Assembly (NCBI GenBank): GCA_008690995.1 | Contig: VRMN01000001.1 | Span: 3,844,001-3,908,000, forward strand | DNA: 64,000 nt | DNA from: Porphyridium purpureum | Lineage: Eukaryota > Rhodophyta > Bangiophyceae > Porphyridiales > Porphyridiaceae | Direction of reading: 5' to 3' | Shown: in pieces, positions 31,301 to 41,019 of the stretch | Numbering within the stretch: the stretch's first letter is position 1 | Layout of the letters: each line of letters starts with the position of its first letter | Notes under the pieces: generated by a model | Told to the model about the DNA's origin: nothing | The model's database searches: none | Seen by the model: only the letters and a program-made list of their open reading frames with translations | Made by a program: the position numbers and the translations under genes

Positions 31301-32291
31301 GTCGAGCGCGTCACTGATGATCAGTGGCAGTGCCGACCCGTTCGGGATCGTGGCGAGCCATGCACTCCTTGTTGAAGCAGGTATACTCCGCGTCCGTCTA
31401 GCGGTCACGAATCGCACCAGGATGGACGCTCGCAACGTATCGGTGCGTTTCGCATCGTCCGGTGGGTTGCAAGTGTTCTCCGACCAGCTCTCGGAGCGCT
31501 GGATGGGTGCGTTCACTGCGGGTGAGTCTAAAGTGGTCGTGCTTCCGTTCAGGTGTGACCCGCGCTCGCTTCAGAACACAGATGACGAGAAGGAACAAGA
31601 CAGCTCGAGAAACACGGCCCAGTGGAAGCTTGACCGCCGCAGCGTGGGCGAGGCGTTTGTGTTTTGCACGCTCGTTATTCATAAGGATGAAAGAGAGGCA
31701 GGAAGTGCTTCCGGAGCAGCTGACGTTGTTGCCATGCAGCCTGCTCTGCCTTACTCCGTGCCTATCAGCGAAATTCTTCTCCTCCTCGCGCCCGGTCAGA
31801 GTTGTGGACTCGATGTATTTCGACGACGCTGGGATGTTCTGAGCAGGCCGGCCCAGTTTTACGTGTTCATCGACGCTACGCAGGACCTTAATATTCTGGT
31901 TGACGTGCTGCAGCGCCGAGCGCCGCTGCGCGAAGTCGGAAGGATGAGAAACTTCACTCACTTTTCCGCGCTGGCGAGCGACTCGGTGTCTGGCCACTAC
32001 GTGACTGTTGCCGTGTACGCCGCGGAGGCCGAGACGCGCCGCGGCAGGGGGCCATGCATGGCCACGGTGCAGGTCCGCTCCGCGCAGTATGTGTTCAGCG
32101 AGTCGTTTGCTCTCGAGTGCCGGCAGTGGCTGGCCGAGTACGACTTTCGCATTGTCGACCTTGAAAACGCCAAGCGCACGCCGCAGGAGCTCAAGGTCTT
32201 CCCGCGCGACCAGTATTACCTCAAGTCCGGCCAGGAGCTGAATGTCCATGCGCGGTGGCGCAACGCGCAGTACGCGCGCATGCATTTTTAG
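28383..32291 (+). CDS. TPLATE-like large subunit of the TSET/TPLATE complex
   Basis: The 1302-residue protein is an alpha-solenoid of adaptin type followed by an appendage-like C-terminal third. The match to plant TPLATE is best from about 976 on. SLMISGSADPFGI parallels the plant 'LVVTGSSDPCYV' block, followed by a beta-rich segment, the PISEILLLL block, and the FTHFSALASD to SESFALECRQWL end. TPLATE is the large, beta-adaptin-like subunit of TSET, an adaptor-like complex that drives clathrin-mediated endocytosis in plants at the plasma membrane. The ATG at 28383 is used; upstream frame codons start only at GTG. The family assignment rests on remembered sequence patterns. A generic adaptin-like protein is the alternative. 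Confidence 0.75.
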   Translation: MSEVVVGLGKRLLHKNEHVSTLAALQGLAAQGYDVSDCVGYVLRYILMSQSRDTLPMSVVSLALELVTCTAAHRTDQWEQVVQMLCEMLQHEQLELVRMALTRVGTLPFAAIQAVVIRATGHIVALGSHPNAYIRRAAVRAALAAVMRERALTFVPSADDAARSLLKTAPSGSQQKSTQNSTISVSLDASQHPPLSQHELPAADRKVLMASLEKLTLMICESTLDDDDGVAVNALWNAVNFASAARKRDPLLSTRNALASAMWDLLLANISSIATRMDDVSDSASADIRWRREARAALATLAAVALSGVDVQISIENDADTDTGAVRNVMVDGGAEEDMHKLRKWALSWTDAKLSKLMELDLGHRERADAAKVGSLLLASFNLLHICHSVQPHNKSDVDYQAHVIRWATRALSCITRLLTHYSRDSDRYGGGVQAGSREAEEGAHVSTSTGSSGVNANGRSDGVGSGPHAQDLSRTILSYEEIGKAISLFTRSLRSAAGWGVSISNVLANCAFILRFIAARKSEHERACNFRVVCELVVSAEIGVAQFSADRTGGSVQGHAGATVKLVSSREFSGIMSQGLAKRDMSVACELLASLYQACLHAARWVEVFELPPNAKQAPVVSGPDGSSIDVRSRQHMIAEAWALLTGKVLIKTSRVLVFPHCSTLSYAREYYLKLFEALGQFSAYLQRPQQSGGASGAGGLQEYETVQELLIQCALKQDDPNVRSALITSSTKYWLESGLKSEASVGQMQKAMWRHLLREYRDRKRAIEYFQDGRYWVPALSQGDAARSTFQSDHALTVCSAAVELIKRVPRHADALIGMLRKYYQAFRAARCHDDMASAYIVATLNSLAIFNDKYHPKPVEARLLARFQSKFGYAPLGWLASVSESCIRASSRHGLTTPDLRALIGTEHAQIRAATAIHSLAGAGVDKYRVTNEFWKQYGQDHLRPEHDMVADPPLLAGFRQQWDWTSSRESSASLMISGSADPFGIVASHALLVEAGILRVRLAVTNRTRMDARNVSVRFASSGGLQVFSDQLSERWMGAFTAGESKVVVLPFRCDPRSLQNTDDEKEQDSSRNTAQWKLDRRSVGEAFVFCTLVIHKDEREAGSASGAADVVAMQPALPYSVPISEILLLLAPGQSCGLDVFRRRWDVLSRPAQFYVFIDATQDLNILVDVLQRRAPLREVGRMRNFTHFSALASDSVSGHYVTVAVYAAEAETRRGRGPCMATVQVRSAQYVFSESFALECRQWLAEYDFRIVDLENAKRTPQELKVFPRDQYYLKSGQELNVHARWRNAQYARMHF

Positions 32292-33062
32292 CCCACGCGC
32301 AGTTCAGTCTCATCTTGTCCTTATTTTGACAAAGGTTATAGAAATAAGTTTAGCCCGCCGTTCGAGTTTCTGAGAGAAATCATGATTTTATGAAGGTGTG
32401 GCATTTTTTGAGCTTCAATTTTTGAGTTGGTCTTTGACCCGAAGAATCTGGAATGGGCTTTTTCTGCTGATGTGACATTGCGTGTCTGCATCTGCCTGCT
32501 GTCTCTTTGTCCTTTGACCCACACGTCACAGAGTCACAGCCAACTGAAGTGCTTGTCGCGAGCTCGACATCCAGAGAACATATAAGGTGGACCGCCCCGC
32601 GAACTGAAATGTGAGACAGCCGAGACGCATCACAAGAAGACAAGAAGAGAACGCTGAATTGTGTATCGCGCGTGTCGCTGTTGCTCGCCTCTGGTGAGAT
32701 TTCAGACGAAAGCCAGTACATCAGCAGCGGGGGATTCAACCGAATAATGACATTCAAAGCACAAGACGCGACGACTACAAACGAAACCTCAACAACGTGC
32801 AAGGGCTCTTGGCTGTCCAGACTCCGGGCGCGGGTGCAGCGCAAGTCTCTCGCGAAGAAGATTGACGCTCTTATCTTGGAGTAGACGGTCTGTGTGTATG
32901 TTGGAAAGAATGTTGGAAAAGACAGCCACACAGGAACAAAATGTCGGTGACCTTCTACTTGAAATAGTTTTCCTATTTACGTGTACGTCACCAAAGTGTT
33001 CCGCACAATTTCTAGATAAAAGAAGCACGACTCGAAACCCTTTCAATTTCCCATCTTGCTTC
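32292..33062. other. convergent 3' region with one small candidate frame
   Basis: TPLATE and RRS1 converge here. Within it, 32747-32884 (plus) is a 45-residue ATG frame ending in a basic amphipathic segment (SWLSRLRARVQRKSLAKKID). It may be chance, since it has no recognisable family and no clear leader. Otherwise nothing is seen. Confidence 0.4.
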
Positions 33063-34118
33063 TCATCTTTTCGACTTCTTCGCAGTCTTGGGGGGAATGG
33101 GTTTGCTGCCACTACCTGGCTTGGACTTGGCCGCGGCCTTCCCTCCGAGAGACCCACCCTTTCTCTTTTGCACTCCGGCGCCATCCCGTTTGGATCCCAG
33201 CGTTCGAGCGATTTTCTTTTCGATCGCGTTTGCGTCACGCGCAGCCGCGCGGCCCTGATGATCGCCTTGTTCAATCAGTACACGCTGCATGACACCAAGC
33301 AAGCGCCGTTTCTCAGAAGACGGTACATCCCCAGCCCCAGAACCTGCCGCGGGCCCTAGCTTCTTCGATTGTCCGCGAGATTTCTTCACGCTTTCGACAA
33401 CCGGCTCGAATTTGCGCTTCTTGCCCAGAGACCTCGGCTCCTTTTCACCGGGCAGTCGTTCATCAAACTTTCCGGCGGACGCCGTACTGAGCTGTGCCGA
33501 GCTCAGCGAGGCCTTTAATCGGTTCTTGTCGAGCACTCTGCGCCCCGAGTTCGCCGACGGCGCGCCTTCCAGTGCTGCTAAGGGCGCAGGCGCTAGTGCG
33601 GCGGCCTTAGATAGGGTGCGCTTGACCTGGTTCTTCTTGCCGGGTCGGTTCACCACGGTCTCCGCTTGCACGGGCTGATCATAGCCCACTCGTTTATACC
33701 CAAAGCGTGGCCGATACTCGCCCGCCTCCTCGTCATACAGCATCCGCTCTCGCTTTTTACGGGGCGCAATGCCCTTTTCCCTGGAAAACTTCTCCCACTT
33801 GGTCAGCTCGCGCGGGCGTGGAATCGGCTTCTCGCGAGGCAACGGCGTCGACGCCGGCGGCAGCGACACCAGCACGCCGTGCGTACCTGCGTGGCCCGGG
33901 GTGCGGTGCTTTGTATCCCTTGGCAAAACAAAAAGCGCCTGCACGAGCTGCTCCACATCACTGGTGCTCAGCGCCCCGAGCTGCGCGTGGCGTTCGTCGT
34001 GCTCACACGCCGCGAGCGACGCCGCCAGCGCCTCGCTATCCCACAGCGACGTCAGAGACATGTTTCCTAGATCCATGCTGGACCCGACGACGGCCGTCGC
34101 AGACGCTTCTTCTGCCAT
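33063..34118 (-). CDS. RRS1: RRS1-like ribosome biogenesis protein
   Basis: The 351-residue protein carries the RRS1 core at about 90-145: PREKPIPRPRELTKWEKF, then EKGIAPRKKRERM, and the YDEEAGEYRPRFGYKR block that is diagnostic for the family. RRS1 acts with RPF2 to recruit the 5S ribonucleoprotein to the pre-60S particle in the nucleolus. The C-terminal half is a long Lys/Ser/Gly-rich tail ending KKSKR, as expected for a nucleolar protein. The start ATG at 34118 is the first in frame. The leader holds a CTTG microsatellite and a GA-rich run on the coding strand. It converges with the TPLATE gene. Confidence 0.93.
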   Translation of the reverse strand: MAEEASATAVVGSSMDLGNMSLTSLWDSEALAASLAACEHDERHAQLGALSTSDVEQLVQALFVLPRDTKHRTPGHAGTHGVLVSLPPASTPLPREKPIPRPRELTKWEKFSREKGIAPRKKRERMLYDEEAGEYRPRFGYKRVGYDQPVQAETVVNRPGKKNQVKRTLSKAAALAPAPLAALEGAPSANSGRRVLDKNRLKASLSSAQLSTASAGKFDERLPGEKEPRSLGKKRKFEPVVESVKKSRGQSKKLGPAAGSGAGDVPSSEKRRLLGVMQRVLIEQGDHQGRAAARDANAIEKKIARTLGSKRDGAGVQKRKGGSLGGKAAAKSKPGSGSKPIPPKTAKKSKR

Positions 34119-34156
34119 CGTGGCTCTTTTCCGTTTCTCTCACACTCTCACGCACT

Positions 34157-34187
<31 letters not shown>

Positions 34188-34188
34188 C
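34157..34188. repeat. CTTG microsatellite, about eight units
   Basis: A perfect run of the 4-base unit CTTG lies 40 to 70 bases upstream of the RRS1 start codon (minus strand), probably in its 5' leader. Confidence 0.95.
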
Positions 34189-34384
34189 GACCTTGCGGCC
34201 GACGACCACGCTTAGGGTTTCGTTCAACCCTGAAAGTACAAAAATCATAAAACCGACCCAATTTACTTGAGAAGACCATTAGAGGCGAGGAAGGCCATAA
34301 ATAGGCGAAGGCACGCAACGACGTTGCGGCCAATTGCTTGGTAGAGAGTGTGGTGGATGCTCACGGAAGCACAGAACGCAATGG

Positions 34385-35230
34385 CTAATTGTTGAGCGCA
34401 TTACGCTGCTGCGCAAGCTCGCGGTTGCGAGTCTCGCAAGCGCGCTGGTGCATCTCCTCCTCCATGCCGAGCAACCCAATATGCGACAGGTAGTCCTTGG
34501 TGTACCGCGCGCGCAGCTTGATCTTGTACTTCTCGTCGTCGATTTCCTCCAGCGTCTTGAGGTTTTCCTCCATGTGCCCAAGCGCAAGGCTGCTGGACAG
34601 TTCGACGCGTTTCAGAATGAGCTCCTCCACTTCTGCCGCCGTGAGGTTGCGCACAAACTTGGCCGGGCTGCCCTGCCAAAGCTCCATTTCTCCAACCTTT
34701 GTGCCCGGGGTGACCATGCTTCCTGCGCCAACCATGGCGTGCTTGGCGACTGTCGCGCCGTCCATCACAATGGCGCGGTTTCCGACGCACGAGTCGCTCG
34801 CAATTTCGCATGCGTGGACGATCGCGCCCGAACCAATGCACACCCGATCGCCTATAATCGTGGGCAGTTCTTGCTTACCCACGCCATACTTGGCCACGTG
34901 CACGACTGCGTTGTCCAGCACGCACGAGCCGGCGCCCACAGCGATCGAGTTCACGTCGCCGCGCAGGGTGGCGCCGTACCACACGGACGCGCCGTCGCCG
35001 AGCGTAACCTTGCCAATCACGCTCGCGTTCGGCGCCACAAACACATTGCTGCCGATCTCGGGACTCGCGCCCTCCCACGTCAGCACCTTCTTGTGTCGCA
35101 CAAGCCCTTCCGTATTCGCGAGCGCACCCTGCAAGTTTAACCCAGCCTTCCACAGCGCCTGCCCGTGCGCTCGCACGCGGTAGCCCGCGCGGAAGAACGC
35201 GCGCCTCAACACTCGCTCTACCGCGTCCAT
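34385..35230 (-). CDS. gamma carbonic anhydrase-like protein (complex I type)
   Basis: The 281-residue protein has the left-handed beta-helix hexapeptides of gamma carbonic anhydrases (about 50-210) and the long helical C-terminal tail of plant and algal mitochondrial members. R90 and D92, which support the site in the family, are present. Of the three zinc-binding histidines, H111 (NAVVHVAKYG) and H139 (GAIVHACEI) remain, but the one usually found in 'GHSA' is replaced by S134 (GSGAIVH). The protein may therefore bind metal weakly or act structurally, as the gamma-CA-like subunits of complex I do. The N-terminal 40 residues are basic and fit mitochondrial import. The ATG at 35230 is chosen; longer upstream frame codons look like leader sequence and are GA-rich. 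Confidence 0.92.
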   Translation of the reverse strand: MDAVERVLRRAFFRAGYRVRAHGQALWKAGLNLQGALANTEGLVRHKKVLTWEGASPEIGSNVFVAPNASVIGKVTLGDGASVWYGATLRGDVNSIAVGAGSCVLDNAVVHVAKYGVGKQELPTIIGDRVCIGSGAIVHACEIASDSCVGNRAIVMDGATVAKHAMVGAGSMVTPGTKVGEMELWQGSPAKFVRNLTAAEVEELILKRVELSSSLALGHMEENLKTLEEIDDEKYKIKLRARYTKDYLSHIGLLGMEEEMHQRACETRNRELAQQRNALNN

Positions 35231-35776
35231 CCAATACCACCAATCCACGCCCTCTCTCGCTCTCTCCTCGCCTCTGCTTGCCCCCCCTTCCGTACCAACC
35301 CACAATACTCGAACAACCAGGTACAACCCGCTTTGGATAAAACACGCACAATTTACCATGAAAACCTGTGGGCTCAGTTGTTGCCGAGCCGGTTTGAGAA
35401 GGACAGTCCGAACAACTTCTTGCGCGCAGCTAGCGGTAGTGGGTAGCTGCCGGGCTGTGGCGTCGTAGTGGCCAGTGCCAGGGCCATGTCGGCGCCCCAT
35501 CTTGCCGCAGCAGCACATTCTGAACACATTCAAATCCCTCTCCCGGACGCCTGCGGCAGCGGCAGGCGACTCTGAATGTGCATCGTGCCATGTCTTGTTT
35601 TCGGAGGTGCGTCAAGACTCACGAATGCCCACGCACGTTTCACAGACTACGCGAACAAGCATGCCGCACTCCGAATTTTGACTGGTGAAATGGGGCATGT
35701 TGGTTCGTGCTTTTACTTGAGCGACGAGGCTGTAGCTCCCTCACACGGAGCAGGACCTAGATATGGCATGGACTTG
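35231..35776. other. intergenic region
   Basis: This holds the carbonic anhydrase promoter, with a GA-rich run on the minus strand at 35245-35285, and the 3' region of the ankyrin gene. No gene is seen. Confidence 0.5.
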
Positions 35777-36331
35777 TTAGTCCGAGACGGATGAGACGGA
35801 TGAGTATTTGAACGATTTGGGTTCATACTCGATGTCAACCTCTACGCCAGATGCTATCAACAGCGCTTTGCACGCCGACAAGCGACGCGAGTTCGCAGCC
35901 TTGTGCAGTGGAGTGTGACCGTTCGAGTCGGTCCTGTCCAAGTCTGCGCCGCCCAAGGCGAGTGCAGAGACGCAGCGCACGTGTCCAAACGCCGCTGCCA
36001 AGTGCAACGGCGTGGCGCCTTCCTTGTTGGCAGCATTCACGTCCGCGCCGCTGTCCAATAGGAACTGGAGCACCGCCAATCTGCCAGTCATCGCGGCCAG
36101 ATGGAGCGGGGTGTTGCCCATCTCGTTGATCGCGGCCATATCCGCGCCATTCTTGACCAACAACTGCGCGGCCGGCAGGCGCCCTGCTTGCGCGGCGTGG
36201 TGCAGTGGCGTGCACTGCGTAAAGCTCATTGGCGCGTTCACGTTCACGCCCTTGGCCACCAGCTTTTCCATTCTGGGACAACTGCCGGCCTCGGCCGCCA
36301 GCAGCAGCTGCCGCTCCTGCACATACTGCAT
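35777..36331 (-). CDS. small ankyrin repeat protein
   Basis: The 184-residue protein is almost entirely ankyrin repeats. About five units run from residue 5 to 165, including TPLHHAAQAGRLPAAQLLVKNG, TPLHLAAMTGRLAVLQFLLD and TPLHLAAAFGHVRCVSAL. There is no other domain, signal or membrane segment, and the C-terminus is short and Ser-rich. Such proteins act as binding modules, and the partner cannot be told from sequence. The start ATG at 36331 follows a GA-rich leader. It is probably cytosolic or nuclear. Confidence 0.9.
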   Translation of the reverse strand: MQYVQERQLLLAAEAGSCPRMEKLVAKGVNVNAPMSFTQCTPLHHAAQAGRLPAAQLLVKNGADMAAINEMGNTPLHLAAMTGRLAVLQFLLDSGADVNAANKEGATPLHLAAAFGHVRCVSALALGGADLDRTDSNGHTPLHKAANSRRLSACKALLIASGVEVDIEYEPKSFKYSSVSSVSD

Positions 36332-37134
36332 CTTCTCTCCTCTCCGCCTGCTCCTCGGACAGGTGTACCCGTTTGCTCCTCTCCCACCTTGGCATTTTAC
36401 GCTTGTCGCCAGCTTTCTGACTCACCCAGGCCGGCACTTCATCTTATTTCCGTTTTCTTGGCGTTCTGTGAAAGCGTGCAGAAAGCTGAGGACCTGAATG
36501 CGGCAAACGGCGACAACACCGTCGCATTTGTTGGTCAATCCTGGGCAAAAGATTTCGATGGGACGGCCACCCACCCACGCATGTTTGCAGGATAGTGGCA
36601 TTTCCCGTGCGAATTCTGTCAACATGCGTGCGTGCCTGACCGTACTTCTGGCTGCGCGATGATGGATGGAACTCTAAGTACGATCGACCCATTTTCAATG
36701 AGACGCGCATGTACCACCCACAACCGAACGAGGTGACGAAACAATAAGATCTCCATGATTAACAAGATCAAAACATGATAGGTTGTCATTGAGGAAGCAC
36801 TCCCATCTTCATCCTCGTCTCCTCTTTCTGTACTCTGTCTTTCCCTTCTCAACAAGCTGCCGCCACCCAAATCAGCCAACTCGTGTAAATGACACACACA
36901 GCCCTTCTTGTAAAGCAACCCTAATGCCAGAACGCTGATTGGAAAGGGGCGTCCAATCACTTTTTGGAGACGGACGAATCGCAGGCACCAGTGGGTCAAA
37001 CATGGAGGTACAGTGTGTGTTTGTGTGGGTGTTCATTTAGTGTCATCAACAGGGGGTACGGTGATGGGTGTACTTTTGCGGGAAGTGCGTGAGACATCTG
37101 GGAGCGATGGGTGGTGGTGGGTGGGGTCGGTTTT
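36332..37134. other. intergenic region
   Basis: Both neighbours are on the minus strand. A frame on the minus strand at 36789-36619 (56 codons, ATG start) encodes a hydrophobic segment (YHVLILLIMEILLF), and another at 37003-36872 has 43 codons; neither is convincing. GTACAGT occurs at 37008. Confidence 0.4.
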
Positions 37135-37704
37135 TCATGGCAAGTCGACGTCAGAGTCGGACGCGAATTTCTGCTCGTCGGCCGCGGCGTCCTCGTCGTC
37201 AGATACCGTGTACATGTCCTTGCCTGTGGATACGTCCTTGGACACTTCCCATTCCGCCCACACGTTGTACGCTTCAAACGTCGAGTACAGAGAAAACGCG
37301 AGCGCGAACCACGAGAACACTTGGCCCACAGTCGACTGCAGCGTGTTCGCAGAACTGAGAAAGCCCACGCCCGGAATCCACCAAAGGCTCAGAATCATGA
37401 GGAACTGCATCTCCAGCCGCTGCGAAAACCAGCTCCGATCCCGGTTCGCACCGGTCATATAGTTCATGATCAGCACAAACAGGCTGAACAGAAAGGAAAC
37501 AATGCCTACCACAAGTCCATACCAGCATGAGCCCGTACACGCGTCAGAGCCAAACGTGCTAATACTGTCCGCCATGGCTGAGAACGACACCGTCGAGCAA
37601 AACCATATGCCCAACTCCCCCATCAACTTCCGGGCATTAAACGAATAATCCCCCGCGCGCACCTGCCGCGAAAACAGCGAAGGCCCTCCCGCAAATCCCT
37701 CCAT
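37135..37704 (-). CDS. four-helix membrane protein, MARVEL-like
   Basis: The 189-residue protein has four predicted membrane helices (about 27-47, 61-83, 98-116 and 127-146) and an acidic C-terminal tail rich in Asp, Ser and Ala. The second helix carries GLVVGIVSFLFSLFVLIMNY and the fourth VFSWFALAFSLYSTF. The spacing and short loops fit a MARVEL-type tetraspan protein, a family of vesicle and plasma membrane proteins, but no diagnostic motif is seen, so the label is tentative. The ATG at 37704 is used because the open frame above it begins only at TTG. Confidence 0.8.
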   Translation of the reverse strand: MEGFAGGPSLFSRQVRAGDYSFNARKLMGELGIWFCSTVSFSAMADSISTFGSDACTGSCWYGLVVGIVSFLFSLFVLIMNYMTGANRDRSWFSQRLEMQFLMILSLWWIPGVGFLSSANTLQSTVGQVFSWFALAFSLYSTFEAYNVWAEWEVSKDVSTGKDMYTVSDDEDAAADEQKFASDSDVDLP

Positions 37705-38198
37705 CACGCGCCCTTGCTCACGAACCACTACCGCTTTCCTCGATGAACGCCGCCTTGTCTCCGACAAAGTCCCACAAATATTCCAACCGAGCGCTGTGTG
37801 CTGTAGAAATCGCTTAAGACTGTGATCTCGGCGGGTCTATCGCTTCCTCCAACTTTGCGCATCCACGCACAGATATAGAGAGAGAGGGAGAGAGAGAGAG
37901 AGAGAGAACGTCTTGCTGCAGCCGCGTTGCCTCGAGCTTCTCCGCCCTGCGCACTCGTGACGGCTTCTCCTTCCGTTCCAAGCCGTGGGGAACATAATCA
38001 TGAAACAAGCTATTTTTACTATGCGATTTATTTTTAACGAAATATTAAAAAAAAAATAGAGCCGGGCAAAACCTCCCACTGAACGCGCGCGAATGGCGCA
38101 AAAGAGAAGGGCGGAAGGCTTGTGTACGTCTGTGTGTGTTGATGGGCGTGCGACGAGAAGGAGCTGCCGACAACTTGCGCTGGATGTAAGGCATCGTC
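37705..38198. other. divergent promoter region with GA microsatellite
   Basis: This separates the four-helix membrane protein (minus) and FIGL1 (plus). A (GA)n run spans 37877-37908. AATGGCGCAAAA near 38091 is a loose E2F-like match just upstream of FIGL1. No gene is supported. Confidence 0.5.
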
Positions 38199-40784
38199 AT
38201 GACCGTGCTTCCGTCTGTGCGAAGCGGTGTGGGTCCTGAGCATGGGAAAGCTCATCATGGTGCGGCGGGTGCAAACGCGGTGCCCGGCTGTACGGTCGAC
38301 GAGCATGCACATGAGCATGAGCATGAGCATGAGCATGAACAGAAGCATGCCCAGAGCAGCAGGCTTGAGTCGCAGGCACGCACACCGCATGTGGGTTTGA
38401 ATGACGTATCTGTGTTTGGTGTGAACCGTCACGCGCAAGAACGGCGCAATGGAGGTGCTGTTGAAAGCGAGCAAGCGCAGCGGTTGCAAATACCGGACAA
38501 GAGCGTGAGTGAGCAGAAAGTGGCGCTTGCGCAGCTCGTTGGAGCTGCGCAACAGGCAGAGCAAGTAATGGAGGTGCTTTTCCGGAAGCAAGAGCCCCTG
38601 CTGCCGTCCGACATGACCGCGCCGGTTTCTGTGTCCCAACAGGACTCCTTCGCTGCAGCCGCATCAAACGAGGACGAACGTGCTCAACAGATTTGGGCAT
38701 TAAGAGTCGCCCAGCTAGCGTACGGTATGGTCGCGCGCCACAGTCTCCACGAGCAAGGGCATTGTCTCAGATCCGGAAGCACCAGCTTCGTTTCACGCGA
38801 GGACCGAGATGACAAGACTTTGAATGCACGCGAGAGCTGGGATGCCGTTGAGCAGTACAAGCGAGTCCAGCAAGAGCACGTCGACCTGTCATGTTATGTG
38901 GGCGTGGCAGCGCGCTTGCAAGCAGCGGAGCGTGCGCTTACGTCTAACCAGCCTTCACCGTACTCGGAAGAGACGGCACGCCGCTTGAAAGAAAGGCTCC
39001 AAGGGTGTCTCAAGTTAGCGCCGCGGCCTGTCTCCGAAGATTCGCACCATCAGTATTCAAATGATTTGCTGGTCTTTCCTGAACTTTTGCGCACAGTTTT
39101 GCAACCGAGAGCAGAAGCTTCGTCTTGGTCGGCCAGAGCATCGACTGCGTACACAGCCCAAGGTGCGTGGTTGCGTCATTTTGAAACAGCTCGCGCTCCT
39201 GAACGTGGGTTGGCTCAGGTGCAGAAAGAAGTTAAAGCGGGCACTGACCCTAGAAGAACACAGCTGCCTTACACTGAAGCAGGCAGCGCCAGGCATCAAG
39301 CAAGAAGGAAAGTGGCCAGCGAAGCAAAGCGTACTCATGTTGACGAGGAAAACCACGCCGACCAGCTCGACGTGCATGCACTCTTAACAGGATCTGGAGC
39401 GAACGGAACACGCAAGCGAAAAGGACTTGAACCGACATCTCCTGAGATCGTTCAATCCGTTCACGATCCTGCTCACCTGAACATCGGAGAAGACCTTCCG
39501 CGCAAATTAACCATGCAAAAGAAGCATAGCATGAGGCGGGGCTCGAGTGAAGATGAGGGCGACGCTGTGGCTTTGGACATGCGCGAAGAGGAACCTTCAA
39601 GCGTGAATCCCTCCGCGAGTCGAACCTTTGTGTCCGCATGGGAGCGAATGGCCGAAGATGCTGAAAAGAAAGGTTTGAAACGAAGCGGCCGCACGCATGC
39701 CGCATCTTCCGGCTATCGACCCGTGAAGTCGATCCTATCCCGACAGCAGCAGCAGCAGCAGCAGCAACATCAACAGCCAGGGGCCGAGAAACGGCACGTG
39801 CAGCAGCCTGAGGCAAAAGCAAATGCTGACCCTGATCTACCGGAGATCCCAAACGTGGAGCCGCGGCTGGTAGAAGTGATCATGAACGAAGTCCTGGAGT
39901 CCAAACCGGGTGTGGACTGGGACGATATTGCCGGTCTGGTCTTTGCCAAAAAGTGCGTCATGGAGGCTGTCATCTGGCCCATGCAAAGGCCGGACATATT
40001 CCGTGGATTGCGCGGACCGCCGAAAGGTCTTCTTCTATTCGGGCCGCCGGGCACCGGCAAAACCATGATTGGACGCGCCATCGCTAGCAAGTCAATGTCC
40101 ACGTTCTTCAACATCAGCGCGTCGAGTCTGACGTCAAAGTGGGTCGGTGAAGGTGAAAAGACGGTGCGGGCACTTTTTGCAGTGGCGCGTAAATTCCAGC
40201 CTGCCGTCGTGTTTATTGATGAGATTGATTCTCTGCTCCAAGCACGGTCAGACGGTGAGCAAGAGAGCACTCGTCGCATCAAGACAGAATTTCTGGTCCA
40301 AATGGACGGCGCTGGGTCCAGTAAAGATGACCGCGTCCTGGTTGTTGGAGCGACGAATAGGCCCAGTGAGCTGGACGAGGCGGCTCGGCGGCGCTTTGTC
40401 AAGCGCCTGTACATCCCGCTTCCTGACAAGGCAGCACGTCACGCGCTCGTGCCGAGACTACTCGCGGACCAGTCGCACACCATCGATGAGACGAGCTTGG
40501 ATGAGATTGTGCGTCTAACCAAAGGCTACTCGGGGTCAGACCTGTACGCCCTTTGCGCCGAAGCCGCGTTGGAGCCGGTGCGCGATTTGGGCGATGATCT
40601 CGGCTCCATCAGTGCGAGCGGGGTCAGGCCGATTGCACTGGCGGACTTCCGTGCAGCTGCGAGAAGTGTGCGAAGCAGCGTCGCTGTCAAGGAGCTAGAT
40701 GCATATATTGAGTGGAACAAGCAGTACGGCTCGTTCGGCGCCGGCGATCCGGGCGACCAATCTCGTCCTCTGTCGCCAACCTGA
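38199..40784 (+). CDS. FIGL1: FIGL1 (fidgetin-like 1) AAA ATPase
   Basis: The 861-residue protein has a long low-complexity N-terminal part and a C-terminal AAA module (about 550-860). The AAA part matches FIGNL1 nearly block for block: [20 protein letters not shown], then [14 protein letters not shown], Walker A GPPGTGKT with K621, [20 protein letters not shown], Walker B FIDEID (D674-E675), and a Vps4-type C-terminal helix. FIGL1 disassembles RAD51/DMC1 filaments and limits crossovers in plants and animals. The N-terminal part holds a His-Glu repeat from (GCATGA)n at 38310-38339 and a Gln run from CAG repeats at 39745-39768. The start ATG at 38199 is the first in frame. Confidence 0.95.
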   Translation: MTVLPSVRSGVGPEHGKAHHGAAGANAVPGCTVDEHAHEHEHEHEHEQKHAQSSRLESQARTPHVGLNDVSVFGVNRHAQERRNGGAVESEQAQRLQIPDKSVSEQKVALAQLVGAAQQAEQVMEVLFRKQEPLLPSDMTAPVSVSQQDSFAAAASNEDERAQQIWALRVAQLAYGMVARHSLHEQGHCLRSGSTSFVSREDRDDKTLNARESWDAVEQYKRVQQEHVDLSCYVGVAARLQAAERALTSNQPSPYSEETARRLKERLQGCLKLAPRPVSEDSHHQYSNDLLVFPELLRTVLQPRAEASSWSARASTAYTAQGAWLRHFETARAPERGLAQVQKEVKAGTDPRRTQLPYTEAGSARHQARRKVASEAKRTHVDEENHADQLDVHALLTGSGANGTRKRKGLEPTSPEIVQSVHDPAHLNIGEDLPRKLTMQKKHSMRRGSSEDEGDAVALDMREEEPSSVNPSASRTFVSAWERMAEDAEKKGLKRSGRTHAASSGYRPVKSILSRQQQQQQQQHQQPGAEKRHVQQPEAKANADPDLPEIPNVEPRLVEVIMNEVLESKPGVDWDDIAGLVFAKKCVMEAVIWPMQRPDIFRGLRGPPKGLLLFGPPGTGKTMIGRAIASKSMSTFFNISASSLTSKWVGEGEKTVRALFAVARKFQPAVVFIDEIDSLLQARSDGEQESTRRIKTEFLVQMDGAGSSKDDRVLVVGATNRPSELDEAARRRFVKRLYIPLPDKAARHALVPRLLADQSHTIDETSLDEIVRLTKGYSGSDLYALCAEAALEPVRDLGDDLGSISASGVRPIALADFRAAARSVRSSVAVKELDAYIEWNKQYGSFGAGDPGDQSRPLSPT

Positions 40785-41019
40785 TTGCGTGGATGGATGC
40801 AATGTCTTTCATCCTTTGCTTCGTTTTTACTGCTCTGGCAGTGCAGAGGGAGATTTGCCATTCTGTGGTCCGTAAAATCGTCCATTAGGGTAGCACGCTC
40901 TGTCTCCTTGAGTCCGGGTCAACGAGAAAGTCCCGCGAATGAAGATGTCAGCCCACCCAGATCAGTATTTTGCAACTCGTGAACATTTACCTTGTTGCCT
41001 AAGCCCGCGTATCTGTCAA

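Noticed and set aside
36619-37003. Minus-strand frames with a hydrophobic segment
   Set aside because: The longer frame starts only at TTG, and the ATG-led parts are 43 and 56 codons with no family or leader support.
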